From positions 1 through 64,000 of the forward strand of contig JACTMP010000027.1 of NCBI GenBank assembly GCA_014584575.1: DNA of 64,000 nucleotides, in the 5' to 3' direction. A program made the position numbers and the translations under genes. Shown here one piece after another: positions 19,716-28,412 of this stretch (positions within the stretch are counted from its first letter, which is position 1; each line of letters opens with the position of its first letter). Origin of the DNA: Chloroflexota bacterium (GTDB lineage Bacteria; Chloroflexota; Anaerolineae; Promineifilales; Promineifilaceae). The notes below the pieces were generated by a model, which was not told the origin of the DNA, did no database searches, and was given only the letters and a program-made list of their open reading frames with translations.

Positions 19716-22526
19716 ATGAGACCCTTTTACCGCCAACTGACCTTCAAAATCGGCGCAACCATCATCCTGGTTGAGGTGCTGGTTTTGACCGTCGTTGGCG
19801 TTTTACTGTTGCGGCAGTTCTCTCGCCACTTTCAAGACGACATGGAAAGCCGTCTACTCATACCGGCGGCCATCGTCGAAACAAATCGAGCAAACCTGGC
19901 GCTGCTTAATGACCAGGCAACGATAGAACAATTGGTAGGCGCGCCTGTTGTCAACGCTTTTGTCAGCTCCAGCAACAATATGATCATCAATGCCATAGAC
20001 AGTGCGCTTATTGGCAAGTCTGTGTCTCAAATTCCCAACGTGAACCTAGAATGGTTCACAACCAGAAATCCCGGTACTGTTTTTCTCATTGGGGAAAATG
20101 ACGTCACCAGTATTGTCCCCATCCTCAGCCCTGATGGCACACGGCCGCTCTTTTTTATCTATGTGCAGGCCGCCACGACCCAATACCGGGCACAAGAAAA
20201 CCGGCTGATTCTGGTTATCATTGCCAGTGCCATGCTGGTGGTGGGTTTGACCTCGCTTATGTTATATCTGGCAATTGACCGGCTGGCGTTGGCGCGAGTC
20301 ACGGCCGTGCGCCACATCCTCCACACCGCCCAGACAGGTCGCCTTTCCGTCCGCATCCCCCCACCCATTCAAGATGATGAAATCGGTGACTTGCAGCACA
20401 GCACCAACAACCTGATCGGCCAGCTTGAAGAGATGGTGACCGACCTCACCCAACGCATTGCCGAACAACGCCTGACCGAGGCGGCGCTGCGCCAGAGTGA
20501 GGAAAAATACCGTGATTTTGTCGAAGGTAGCCATGACCTCATCGTGCAAATAGACAAAACCGGCGAATTCATCTATGTCAACCATGCCGCCGAGCGGATC
20601 TTTGGTCTGCCCCAGGAAGCGCTCATCGGCCAATCCGCCTTCAGTTTCCTGCACCCGGATGACCAGGAACGGACTGAAATGAGTTTTTTAGAATGGATTC
20701 GCGGGCAGGTATCCCACGCCACCTTTGAAAACCGCCAGGTGAGTAAAACAGGTGTTATTTGCGACATGCTCTGGTCAATCAACGTTCATTATGATCCCTA
20801 TGGCAATGTCAATTACATCAACGCGACTGGCCGGGACATTACCAGCCGCAAGCAGGTTGAAAAACAGTTGCGTCTGCAATCCAGCGCCCTGGCGGCGGCG
20901 CCCACCGGCATTCTTATCGCCGACCGGAACGGCCTGATTGAGTGGGTCAATCCGGCCTACACCGAACTTACCGGCTATTCACTGGCTGATATGGTCGGGC
21001 ATCATATCGGGCAGGTATATCAGGAAAACGGGGCCGAACCGCTACAGAATGTTATCTGGCAAACTGTACAAAATGGCGAAAGCTGGCAGGGGGAGTTCAC
21101 CAACCAGCGAAAAGATGGCTCCTTTTATGCCGAAGGGATGACTGTGACGCCGGTCTGGGACCCGCAGGGGCGCATCACCCATTTTATCGCCATCAAACAA
21201 GATTTTAGCCAGCGCAAACAGGCGGAGGCTGAATTACGGGCGCGGGCTTCCAGCCTGGAGTTGATCGTGCGGGTGGGCCGTCGCGCCACGGCCATTCTTT
21301 CACTGGATGATTTGCTGCATGAATCGGTCAACCTCATCAGCAATACCTTTGCCTATTACAATGTGGTCATACGGCTGGTGGAAGGGGAGTACGTCGTTTT
21401 GAAAGCAACCTCACTGGCTTCCCTGCGGCAAATAGAGGGTGTGGCCCGTTTGAAGCTGGGGCAGGGTATCACCGGCTGGGTTGCGCAGCAAGGTGAGCCG
21501 CTGTTAACGGCCGATGTCCGGCTGGAACCACTTTACCATGCTGAACTGAGCGAGATGGAAACCCGCTCTGAGGTGGCGGTGCCCATTGCGTTAAAAGGGG
21601 TGGTCATCGGCGTGTTGGATGCGCAAAGTGTGCAGGTGGGCGCATTTGATGAGGATGACGTGTTTACGTTGCAGGCTATTGCTGCCCAATTAGCGGTGGC
21701 TATTGAGAATGCCCGTTTGTATGAGGCGGCGCGCCAGGAGATTTTGGAGCGGCGTAATGCGGAAGAGCAACTGCAAATTTACACGGCCGAACTGGAACGC
21801 AGCAATCGGGAACTACAAAATTTTGCCTATGTCTCTTCACATGATTTGCAGGAGCCGCTGCGCAAAATTCAGATGATTAGCGACCGGCTGGCAGTGAATT
21901 ATGCGCATGTGCTGGATGCGCGGGGTCAAGATTTTCTGGCGCGGATGCAAAATGCAGCGGCGCGGATGCAAACGCTGATTGTAGATTTGCTGGCATTTTC
22001 GCGCGTCCTCACCCGCATGGAACCGCACGTGGGCGTGAATCTGACCCGGACGGTGCAGCAAGTATTGGAGGATTTGTCCATGCGCATTGAGGAAACCAAC
22101 GGCCGTGTCCATCTTTCCCCTCTGCCCACCATCCAGGCCGATGCCACCCAGATGCAGCAGTTGTTTCAAAACCTGATCGCCAACGCCCTGAAATACCACA
22201 AACCCGATGAACCGCCCATTATCCATATCTCCGGGGAGATGATAGATGACAATCGCTGCCAGGTTTTGGTGCAGGACAATGGCATTGGTTTTGACGAGAA
22301 GTACCTGGATCGTATCTTTACTGTGTTTCAGCGGCTGCACGGCCGTACCGAATATGAAGGCACCGGCATTGGTTTGGCCATCTGCCGCCTGATTGTGGAG
22401 CGGCACGGCGGCCACATCACCGCCGCCAGCCAGCCCGGCCAGGGCGCCACCTTCATCGTCACTTTGCCGGTAAAACAGAATGGAAAATTACCAATGGTCA
22501 ATAATCAATTGACAATTGAAAATTGA
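19716..22526 (+). CDS. Membrane sensor histidine kinase, HAMP-PAS-PAS-GAF-HisKA-HATPase
   Basis: A 936-residue sensor. One N-terminal membrane helix (about 12-32), an extracytoplasmic sensor domain (about 33-165), a second helix (about 167-187), HAMP (about 190-245), PAS 1 (about 265-385), PAS 2 (about 395-510), GAF (about 525-680), then kinase core. The H-box is YVSSHDLQEPLRKIQ, followed by N-box IANALKYHK, G1 VQDNGIGFDEKYLDRIF and G2 GTGIGLAICR. The HDLQEPLRK box is typical of phytochrome-like kinases. No receiver or response regulator is adjacent, so its partner is unknown. The last residues (MVNNQLTIEN) are coded by a phrase palindrome, so the C-terminus has been extended or replaced by it. 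Confidence 0.93.
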   Translation: MRPFYRQLTFKIGATIILVEVLVLTVVGVLLLRQFSRHFQDDMESRLLIPAAIVETNRANLALLNDQATIEQLVGAPVVNAFVSSSNNMIINAIDSALIGKSVSQIPNVNLEWFTTRNPGTVFLIGENDVTSIVPILSPDGTRPLFFIYVQAATTQYRAQENRLILVIIASAMLVVGLTSLMLYLAIDRLALARVTAVRHILHTAQTGRLSVRIPPPIQDDEIGDLQHSTNNLIGQLEEMVTDLTQRIAEQRLTEAALRQSEEKYRDFVEGSHDLIVQIDKTGEFIYVNHAAERIFGLPQEALIGQSAFSFLHPDDQERTEMSFLEWIRGQVSHATFENRQVSKTGVICDMLWSINVHYDPYGNVNYINATGRDITSRKQVEKQLRLQSSALAAAPTGILIADRNGLIEWVNPAYTELTGYSLADMVGHHIGQVYQENGAEPLQNVIWQTVQNGESWQGEFTNQRKDGSFYAEGMTVTPVWDPQGRITHFIAIKQDFSQRKQAEAELRARASSLELIVRVGRRATAILSLDDLLHESVNLISNTFAYYNVVIRLVEGEYVVLKATSLASLRQIEGVARLKLGQGITGWVAQQGEPLLTADVRLEPLYHAELSEMETRSEVAVPIALKGVVIGVLDAQSVQVGAFDEDDVFTLQAIAAQLAVAIENARLYEAARQEILERRNAEEQLQIYTAELERSNRELQNFAYVSSHDLQEPLRKIQMISDRLAVNYAHVLDARGQDFLARMQNAAARMQTLIVDLLAFSRVLTRMEPHVGVNLTRTVQQVLEDLSMRIEETNGRVHLSPLPTIQADATQMQQLFQNLIANALKYHKPDEPPIIHISGEMIDDNRCQVLVQDNGIGFDEKYLDRIFTVFQRLHGRTEYEGTGIGLAICRLIVERHGGHITAASQPGQGATFIVTLPVKQNGKLPMVNNQLTIEN

Positions 22527-22552
22527 CAATTGCCCGTTGACCATTAACAATT
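22493..22552. repeat. Phrase palindrome, CAATTGACAATTG vocabulary
   Basis: AATGGTCAATAATCAATTGAC and its complementary half TTGACCATT flank CAATTGACAATTGAAAATTG repeats. It encodes the last residues of the sensor kinase and ends 7 bases before the ABC-F start codon. The related copy at 38712 lies in the FMN riboswitch. Confidence 0.85.
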
Positions 22553-22559
22553 CCCCGCC

Positions 22560-24581
22560 ATGAACCTGTTGCAAACAAAAGGATTGGCGCAATCGTTTGG
22601 CGCTGATGACATTTTTGAAGAGATTGACCTGCGCCTGCAAGCGAAGGAGCGCGTGGGGTTGGTTGGCCCCAACGGCTGTGGCAAGACTACCTTGCTGCAA
22701 ATTTTGGCCGGGCAACAAGAGGCCAGGGACGGGCAGATCAGCCGTGCTCCCGACCTGACGTTGGGTTATTTGCAACAAGAAGCGGTGCTGACCTTTGCCG
22801 GGCAAGACAACACCATTTATGAAGAGATGCTGACCGTTTTTGCCACGCTGACGGCGCAGGAGACACAACTGCGAGCGTTGGAAGGGCGTATGACGGCAGG
22901 GGAAACAGCAGCAGAGATTTTGGAAGAATACGGCCGTGTCCAGGAAGCGTATGACATTGGCGGCGGCTACCATTACCAGCAGGAAATCAAGCGGGTGCTG
23001 TTGGGGCTGGGTTTCGCGCCGGAAAGCTGGCAGACGCCGCTGACACACCTCAGCGGTGGGCAGAAAACGCGCGTTCTGCTGGGGCGACTGCTGCTGGAAC
23101 AGCCCGCCCTGTTGATTTTGGACGAGCCAACCAATCACCTGGATGTTACGGCCGTCGAATGGCTGGAAAACACCTTGCGGCAATGGCCGGGGGCGCTGCT
23201 CATCGTCAGCCATGACCGCTACTTTCTGGACCGGGTGGTGACGCACATCTGGGAATTGACGCCCACACAATTGCACAGCTACAAGGGCAGTTACAGCCAG
23301 TACATCGAGCAGCGCGAGCGCCAGTGGGCCTACGCCGCCGAACAGTTCCAGGCGGAAAAAGAGCGGCTGGAGACGGAACTCGACTTTGTGCGCAAGAATA
23401 TCGCCGGCGGCAAGAGCGACATTGCCAAAGGTAAGCTGAAACGGTTGACGCGGGATATTGTGCTGCTGGAAACGTATGGCGCTACGGCCGTGCCCGGCCA
23501 AAGCTGGCTGCACATCGGCGAACGGGTGCGCACCCTGACCGCCAACGAAGCGGCGCAGCGACTGCGCGACCTGCCGCCGCCCGTGCCCCGCCAGCCCCAA
23601 CTGCACATTCGCCTGAAGCCGGAACAGCGCAGCGGCCGTTTTGTACTGCGCAGCAAGCGGCTGGAAATTGGCTACCCCGGCGCGTCCCTCTTTGCCAGCG
23701 ATGATCTGCATCTGGAACGGCGCGAGTGCGCCGCCCTGATCGGCCCCAACGGCAGCGGCAAAAGCACCTTTTTGCGCACGCTGATGGGCGAGATTGCCCC
23801 CTTGCGCGGCAAACTGCGGTATGGCGATGGCCTGATTCGCGGCTACTTTGCCCAGGGGCACGAGCAGCTAAACCTGAACCGGCGCGTGGTTGACGAGGTG
23901 CTGGCCCGCCAGCCGATGCCGGTGGACAAGGCGCGTAACTTTTTGGCCCCCTACCTGTTTCGCGGCGATGATGTTTTTAAGCAGGTGGGCGACCTGAGCG
24001 GCGGCGAGCGGGGGCGACTGGCGCTGGCGCTGCTGGCATTGGCCGGAGCTAATTTTTTGCTGTTGGATGAGCCAACCAATCATCTGGACATCCCCTCTCA
24101 GGAAGTGCTGCAAACGGTGCTGGAACAGTTTGACGGGGCCATTATTCTGGTCTCGCACGACCGCTATTTGGTAGACCGGTTGGCGACGCAAATATGGGAA
24201 CTGCGCGACGGCCGTTTGCATATATTCGACGGCCCTTACCAGCCGTTTCTGGCCGGGCGGGCCGGCGGCGAGAGCATCGCTGCCACTAAAGTGGCCCTGC
24301 CCACCGCCGAAAAGGTCAGCACGTCTCTGGATTGGATCGAAGAGGTCGTGGCAAACCCGGCGCCCCGTCTGAGCAAACAAGAGCGTCGCCAGCGCGGGCG
24401 GCTTGTGCGCGAGGTGCAGGAGCAGCTTGAGGAAACGGAGGCATGGCTGGCGCAATTGACCCACGATATGGAACAGGCATTGACAGCAGGCAAAGAGGTG
24501 GAGGGGCTGCGCCAGGAGCAGGCGACAGCACAGGCAGAACTTGAACGGTTGACGGCCGTGCTGGACGACCTGCTGGCATAG
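22560..24581 (+). CDS. ABC-F family ATPase
   Basis: A 673-residue soluble protein with two ABC domains and no membrane segments. Domain 1: Walker A GPNGCGKTTLLQ, signature LSGGQKTRVLLG, Walker B LLILDEPTNHLD. Domain 2: Walker A GPNGSGKSTFLRT, signature LSGGERGRLALA, LLLDEPTNHLD. Between them is a charged linker (about 240-320). A C-terminal coiled coil (about 600-673, LEETEAWLAQLTHDMEQAL) resembles Uup/YfmR-type members. ABC-F proteins act on the ribosome, and some protect against antibiotics; which subgroup is unclear. The start lacks a Shine-Dalgarno and lies just after a palindrome. Confidence 0.93.
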   Translation: MNLLQTKGLAQSFGADDIFEEIDLRLQAKERVGLVGPNGCGKTTLLQILAGQQEARDGQISRAPDLTLGYLQQEAVLTFAGQDNTIYEEMLTVFATLTAQETQLRALEGRMTAGETAAEILEEYGRVQEAYDIGGGYHYQQEIKRVLLGLGFAPESWQTPLTHLSGGQKTRVLLGRLLLEQPALLILDEPTNHLDVTAVEWLENTLRQWPGALLIVSHDRYFLDRVVTHIWELTPTQLHSYKGSYSQYIEQRERQWAYAAEQFQAEKERLETELDFVRKNIAGGKSDIAKGKLKRLTRDIVLLETYGATAVPGQSWLHIGERVRTLTANEAAQRLRDLPPPVPRQPQLHIRLKPEQRSGRFVLRSKRLEIGYPGASLFASDDLHLERRECAALIGPNGSGKSTFLRTLMGEIAPLRGKLRYGDGLIRGYFAQGHEQLNLNRRVVDEVLARQPMPVDKARNFLAPYLFRGDDVFKQVGDLSGGERGRLALALLALAGANFLLLDEPTNHLDIPSQEVLQTVLEQFDGAIILVSHDRYLVDRLATQIWELRDGRLHIFDGPYQPFLAGRAGGESIAATKVALPTAEKVSTSLDWIEEVVANPAPRLSKQERRQRGRLVREVQEQLEETEAWLAQLTHDMEQALTAGKEVEGLRQEQATAQAELERLTAVLDDLLA

Positions 24582-24658
24582 GAAATCTGGCTGGCTGGCA
24601 CAATAGTCCCGTTGACCCATGCCCGTCCCTGTCTGATAATGGGCAGCGAGAAATAGTA

Positions 24659-25240
24659 ATGGAAATTGTGCAATTCAAACCGGGTGACATGAGTAATTCC
24701 AGCCACGCCCCACAACCGCAAATCGCAGGAGCAGAAATAACCATTGAGGCGCTATTAGAAGAGCGGCAGGTTGTGCGCATTTTACAACCCGCCTTGCGCC
24801 GCCAGGTGGAAGAGGCTGTTCAACTCAACCCTGCCTTGAGCCAATATGTGTTATCCAACCAGGGCGAGATTTATCTCCGGCTCAACAGTGTCCATAATGC
24901 CCAGCGTCGTGGGCAGTTCTATGACCTGGTGCAGCGTTACCAGATTGACCCCAATGTCAATTTAGAAAAGCTGCCCAATGGGTTGCGCGCCTGCTTACAG
25001 GCGCAGAAGCATCGCCAGGGGCGGTTGATGGGGGCAATTGTGCTGGGGGCGCTGGTCGGCATTTTGATGGGGCTGATCGGTATGGCGTTGAGTGTTTTAT
25101 TGACAATCACGGTTGGCGCGGCGTATATCCCCGGAGAAATGGTCACGGCGATCACATTTGTTGTCTGCCTGGCGCTCGGCTGGGCGGCTGCCACCTATTA
25201 CCTCTGGCACAAATATCCCCTCGGATTCTGGCGTCATTAA
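24659..25240 (+). CDS. Unrecognised membrane protein with two C-terminal helices
   Basis: A 193-residue protein that I do not recognise. The first 125 residues are soluble and mostly helical. Two hydrophobic segments follow (about 128-155, AIVLGALVGILMGLIGMAL, and about 163-185, AITFVVCLALGWAAATYYLW). The tail is short and histidine-ended. Translation could start at 24659 or at ATG 24689, which follows GGGTGA. Downstream is a terminator, so it may be a single-gene unit. No function is proposed. Confidence 0.65.
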   Translation: MEIVQFKPGDMSNSSHAPQPQIAGAEITIEALLEERQVVRILQPALRRQVEEAVQLNPALSQYVLSNQGEIYLRLNSVHNAQRRGQFYDLVQRYQIDPNVNLEKLPNGLRACLQAQKHRQGRLMGAIVLGALVGILMGLIGMALSVLLTITVGAAYIPGEMVTAITFVVCLALGWAAATYYLWHKYPLGFWRH

Positions 25241-25293
25241 AAAAGTCGGCCTTTCACCAGGTTCAGAGCTGGCCCTGCACCGACTGTCCCCCC

Positions 25294-25314
25294 AGACCGC
25301 TTAGGCGGTCTTTG
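25294..25314 (+). terminator. Probable intrinsic terminator
   Basis: A 7-bp stem AGACCGC/GCGGTCT with loop TTAG and a short T run, about 55 bp after the stop of the membrane protein gene. Confidence 0.55.
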
Positions 25315-25439
25315 TCGTTATGGCTGCGAATTCCAAAACGGTTTTTATATGTGGCATTTCGCTGCTAGAATTAAACCACTTATGCGATCTGTTATTTCCC
25401 AGGCAACTGGCAGGCAATGGAGATATTCAGTAGAACGAA

Positions 25440-25493
25440 GCGGAGTTCGCATCCTCAGATGCGAACTGGTGGGTATCTGAGGATGCCCGCTCC
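25440..25493. other. Structured intergenic hairpin region
   Basis: In the 339-bp gap 25241-25579, GCATCCTCAG (25449-25458) pairs with CTGAGGATGC (25477-25486). GGAG/CTCC flanks extend the stem, and an alternative inner pairing GTTCGCAT/ATGCGAAC is possible. The two competing folds and the position before the synthase gene would suit a leader RNA, but no known riboswitch is recognised. Nothing else in the gap looks coding. Confidence 0.5.
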
Positions 25494-25579
25494 TCCCATT
25501 TCGATCTCCTGATATTAGACTTTTTACGAGGGATGTAGTTCATCCTTCAAAATTCATAATTCTGGAAGGAGTAATACCG

Positions 25580-26794
25580 ATGATAGATACACCAACACAG
25601 GAGCGCGTACCACTGACGCCGGAGATGCTGTGGCCGATTGAGTTTTATAAGGAGCGCGACCTGTACTTTTATTTAGAAGCGACACAGGATATTTTGCCCA
25701 ACGGCCGTGTCAACGTAGAAGGGCATGGCGAGATGATTATGCTCGGCAGCTATTCCTACCTGGGGTTAATTGGGCACCCCAAAATTAACGAGGCGGCGAA
25801 AGCGGCCGTAGACAAATATGGCACGGGCACACACGGCGTGCGCCTGCTGGCCGGGTCGCTGTCGCTGCACAATGAATTGGAAACACGCATCGCCCAGTTC
25901 AAAGGCACCGACGGGGCCATCACCTTTTCCAGCGGTTACGTCACCAATCTGTCTACCATTTCCTCGCTGCTGCGCAAGGGCGACACGGTCATCAGCGACA
26001 AGTTGAACCATGCCAGCATTGTGGACGGCTGTATGCTGGCCATGGCCCACCACGTTCGTTTTCGGCACAATGACATGGATCATCTGGAACGGCGGTTGAG
26101 AGATGCGAATCCTCACGGCCGTAAGCTGGTTATTGCCGACGCCGTGTTTAGTATGGACGGGGACATCATCAACCTGCCCGAAATGGTGAAGCTGTGCCGA
26201 AAACATGACGCCTATCTGATGATAGATGAGGCGCACTCGCTGGGTGTGTTGGGTGAACATGGGCACGGCATAGAAGAGCATTTTGACCTGCCGCCGGACT
26301 GTGTGGACATCAAGATGGGCACCCTCAGCAAAACCATCCCCAGCGCCGGCGGCTACGTGGCCGGGAATGAAGAATTGATCACCTTCCTCAAACACGAGGC
26401 GCGTGGTTTCATCTTCTCGGCCGCGCTGCCGCCCGCTTCCGCCGCCGCCGCCAAAGCCGCTTTTGACGTGATTGAGGAAGAACCCTGGCGCGTGAAGAAG
26501 ATTCAGGACAATTACAACCATTTTGCCGACCGGTTACGGGCGGCCGGGTTTGACCTGCTCTACACCGAGACAGCTATTGTGCCCGTCATCTGTGGCTCCA
26601 CGGAACGAGGCGCCCTGCTCGCCAATTACTGCCAACGGCGCGGTATTTTTGTGCAGGCAGTGGTAGCGCCGGTGGTGCCTGAAGGGTTAGCCCGCCTGCG
26701 CGCCTGTGTCTCCGCTGCGCACACCATGGAAGACATTGACTACTGCGCCGACACCATCATCACTGGTGGCAAAGAGCTAGGCATTATCTCGTAG
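25580..26794 (+). CDS. Alpha-oxoamine synthase (KBL/AONS/serine palmitoyltransferase family)
   Basis: A 404-residue PLP enzyme condensing an amino acid with an acyl-CoA. Conserved features: NYLGL-type box present as SYSYLGLIGHP, GTGTHGVRLLAGS, FSSGYVTNLS, VIADAVFSMDGD, MIDEAHSLGVLGEHG, and the PLP lysine in TLSKTIPSAGGYVAG. Classical KBL and AONS enzymes usually have SKAFG-like sequence around the lysine. The SKTIPSAGGY form is more like enzymes tied to serine palmitoyltransferase-type or secondary-metabolite condensations. There is no tdh or bio gene nearby, so the substrate is open. AAGGAG is 10 bases before the ATG. Confidence 0.88.
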   Translation: MIDTPTQERVPLTPEMLWPIEFYKERDLYFYLEATQDILPNGRVNVEGHGEMIMLGSYSYLGLIGHPKINEAAKAAVDKYGTGTHGVRLLAGSLSLHNELETRIAQFKGTDGAITFSSGYVTNLSTISSLLRKGDTVISDKLNHASIVDGCMLAMAHHVRFRHNDMDHLERRLRDANPHGRKLVIADAVFSMDGDIINLPEMVKLCRKHDAYLMIDEAHSLGVLGEHGHGIEEHFDLPPDCVDIKMGTLSKTIPSAGGYVAGNEELITFLKHEARGFIFSAALPPASAAAAKAAFDVIEEEPWRVKKIQDNYNHFADRLRAAGFDLLYTETAIVPVICGSTERGALLANYCQRRGIFVQAVVAPVVPEGLARLRACVSAAHTMEDIDYCADTIITGGKELGIIS

Positions 26795-26827
26795 TGGGTA
26801 TAGTGTTGTCAGAAAAGAGGAAGCGAA

Positions 26828-27240
26828 ATGGCCGAAATTACTCTGCAAATACCAGAAGATTTGTATGAGCAGTTAATCAACAAAGCGGCAACCTTTCACC
26901 AGCCGGTTAACGTGGTTGCCTGCAATCCTTGCGGGTGGGAATGCCGCCAGATGTGAAGCATATTCCGGCCCGTTTTTTACCAGACCTGGAATCACTGGAC
27001 ATGATGGATGACACGGTTTTGTGGCAAGTTGCCCGGACAGAACTAGCAGATGATAAGGCAGTGCTTTATGAAGATCTGCTGGACAAGAATCGGCGCGATG
27101 AATTGGCGCAAGGTGAGCAAGAATCTCTCGAAATGCTGAGAGAGGAAGCTGACATGTTGATGTTGCGTCGTGCCTATGCTTGTGCTTTGCTGAAATGGCG
27201 TGGTCATCGTATTCCGCCTGTGGCTGAAATGCTGTCGTGA
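26828..27240 (+). pseudogene. Frameshifted antitoxin-like gene
   Basis: The first frame reads MAEITLQIPEDLYEQLINKA then HQPVNVVA, and stops at 26956. The matching continuation is in another frame: CLQSLRVGMPPDVKH..DLESLDMMDDTVLWQVAR..LMLRRAYACALLKWRGH, ending at 27240. Intact relatives read through VAVQSL at this point, so a single-base indel at about 26915-26922 broke the gene. The family is a small ribbon-helix-helix-like antitoxin typically followed by an HNH nuclease, as here. AGAGGAAG precedes the first ATG. Confidence 0.75.
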
Positions 27241-27527
27241 GTAAAACGCACAGGGGAAATTTGTGGTTAGCTTGTCGTCGTTGTAATGAATTCAAGGGCA
27301 GCCGTACCCATGCGGTGGACCCGGTTACAAACGAGACTGTGCTGCTATTCAATCCAAGAGTGCAGTCCTGGAAGGTGCATTTTGCCTGGAACGAGGAGGG
27401 AGTTCGCGTGATTGGGTTAACGGCCGTAGGCCGAGCCACTGTGATTGCCTTACGGTTGAACAACGACGAAATTGTCGCCTCCCGTTCATTGTGGGTACAG
27501 GCGGGGTGGCATCCACCAGGTGATTAA
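27237..27527 (+). pseudogene. 5'-truncated HNH endonuclease
   Basis: A GTG start overlaps the preceding stop. The protein of 96 residues has only the second half of an HNH domain: NLWLACRRCNEFKGSRTHAVDP, then LFNPR and GRATVIALRLN. The N-terminal 45 or so residues with the first zinc cysteine pair and the EVDHI active-site segment are missing. A deletion has joined the nuclease remainder to the antitoxin gene. Catalytic activity is therefore unlikely. The family role was DNA cleavage in a toxin/antitoxin-like pair (inference). Confidence 0.78.
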
Positions 27528-27555
27528 AAAAGGCCAGTCAATCTTCCCGACTGGC
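27526..27555 (-). terminator. Intrinsic terminator overlapping the NYN gene end
   Basis: GCCAGTC/GACTGGC stem (27533-27555) followed on the minus strand by CC and six Ts. It includes the stop codon region of the NYN gene. Confidence 0.65.
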
Positions 27556-28344
27556 AAAATCTTGCCAGGCAGCCAGGTCTTCGGGGCTGAGGTTGTGGGG
27601 GTTGTTGGTTGATGGACGGCGCGGTTTCTTAGGGGTAGCTGCCGGTGTTGCCTTAGTGGTGGCAGTAGGGTGCGCTTCTTTTCCCACTTTCTTCTTTTTC
27701 GGCTCACCGCCAAAGAGGGCCAGCCATTCATCCAGTTCCTTGTTGCTGAGTTGTGGTTCTTCCCGGTTCAGTGGGGGTGGTGGTGTGTCAGGTGTATTCA
27801 CCGGCTCTGGTTCAGGTGGTGGCAAATTTGGTGGTATGGGTTTGGGACGGTTGCGAATGGCACGTTCGTCCACCGGGCCAAACGTTGCCAGCCAGTCGGC
27901 CACCTCCGCTTCACTGATCACCGGGTCATCGTCGGTGATGGTGGGGCCGGGCGGCGTCTCTTGCCACTGGGTCGCCAGTTGCGCGGCAAATTTGTCTGAG
28001 GTGAGGTGGGGCATTTTACGGCCGTTGGCCGCCGCAATAATTTGCTGGTCACTGGTGACTAGCAAGAATTCGGGGGGGTTCTTTACCTTGTTGATGCCTT
28101 TGATGAGCAAGGCATCGGCCGTTTGCCCCACCGAAGCAAAAATCACCCGCACCTGCGGCGTGGAAAGCCGCACATCCTTGCCGCCGGGAATCCCCCCATC
28201 AAAAAAAAGCGTCACCTGCCGCTTCCGGCTGCGCGCCGCCCAACTGCGCAGCCGCAGGATCAACTGCACCTCATCATCCGGGTCAGCCAGCGAGATGTCC
28301 GGCATCCGCGCAATCAGGTTGTGGCCGTCTATCAAGTAGTGCAT
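27538..28344 (-). CDS. NYN-domain (YacP-like) putative ribonuclease
   Basis: A 268-residue protein. Residues 1-130 form a PIN-like NYN domain: YLIDGHNLI at the start holds a catalytic aspartate, TLFFDGG the next acidic residue, and FLLVTSDQQIIAAA the last. After this comes a disordered Pro-rich linker (PNLPPPEPEP and onward), and two short repeated helices (EVADWLATFG, LDEWLALFGG, LAAWQDF) likely to bind a partner. YacP/Rae1 relatives cleave mRNA on the ribosome. No Shine-Dalgarno is visible; a GAGATTGGA palindrome abuts the ATG. It is followed by its own terminator. Confidence 0.82.
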   Translation of the reverse strand: MHYLIDGHNLIARMPDISLADPDDEVQLILRLRSWAARSRKRQVTLFFDGGIPGGKDVRLSTPQVRVIFASVGQTADALLIKGINKVKNPPEFLLVTSDQQIIAAANGRKMPHLTSDKFAAQLATQWQETPPGPTITDDDPVISEAEVADWLATFGPVDERAIRNRPKPIPPNLPPPEPEPVNTPDTPPPPLNREEPQLSNKELDEWLALFGGEPKKKKVGKEAHPTATTKATPAATPKKPRRPSTNNPHNLSPEDLAAWQDFASRED

Positions 28345-28412
28345 GAGATTGGAGATTGGAGATTAGAGATTAGAGAGGCAATTTCAATCTCTAATCTCCA
28401 ATCTCTAATCGC
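28345..28412. repeat. Phrase palindrome, GAGATTGGA vocabulary
   Basis: GAGATTGGAGATTGGAGATTAGAG faces CAATCTCTAATCTCC in the gap between pcrA (stop at 28405) and the NYN gene start at 28344; it overlaps the pcrA stop codon. Confidence 0.85.
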
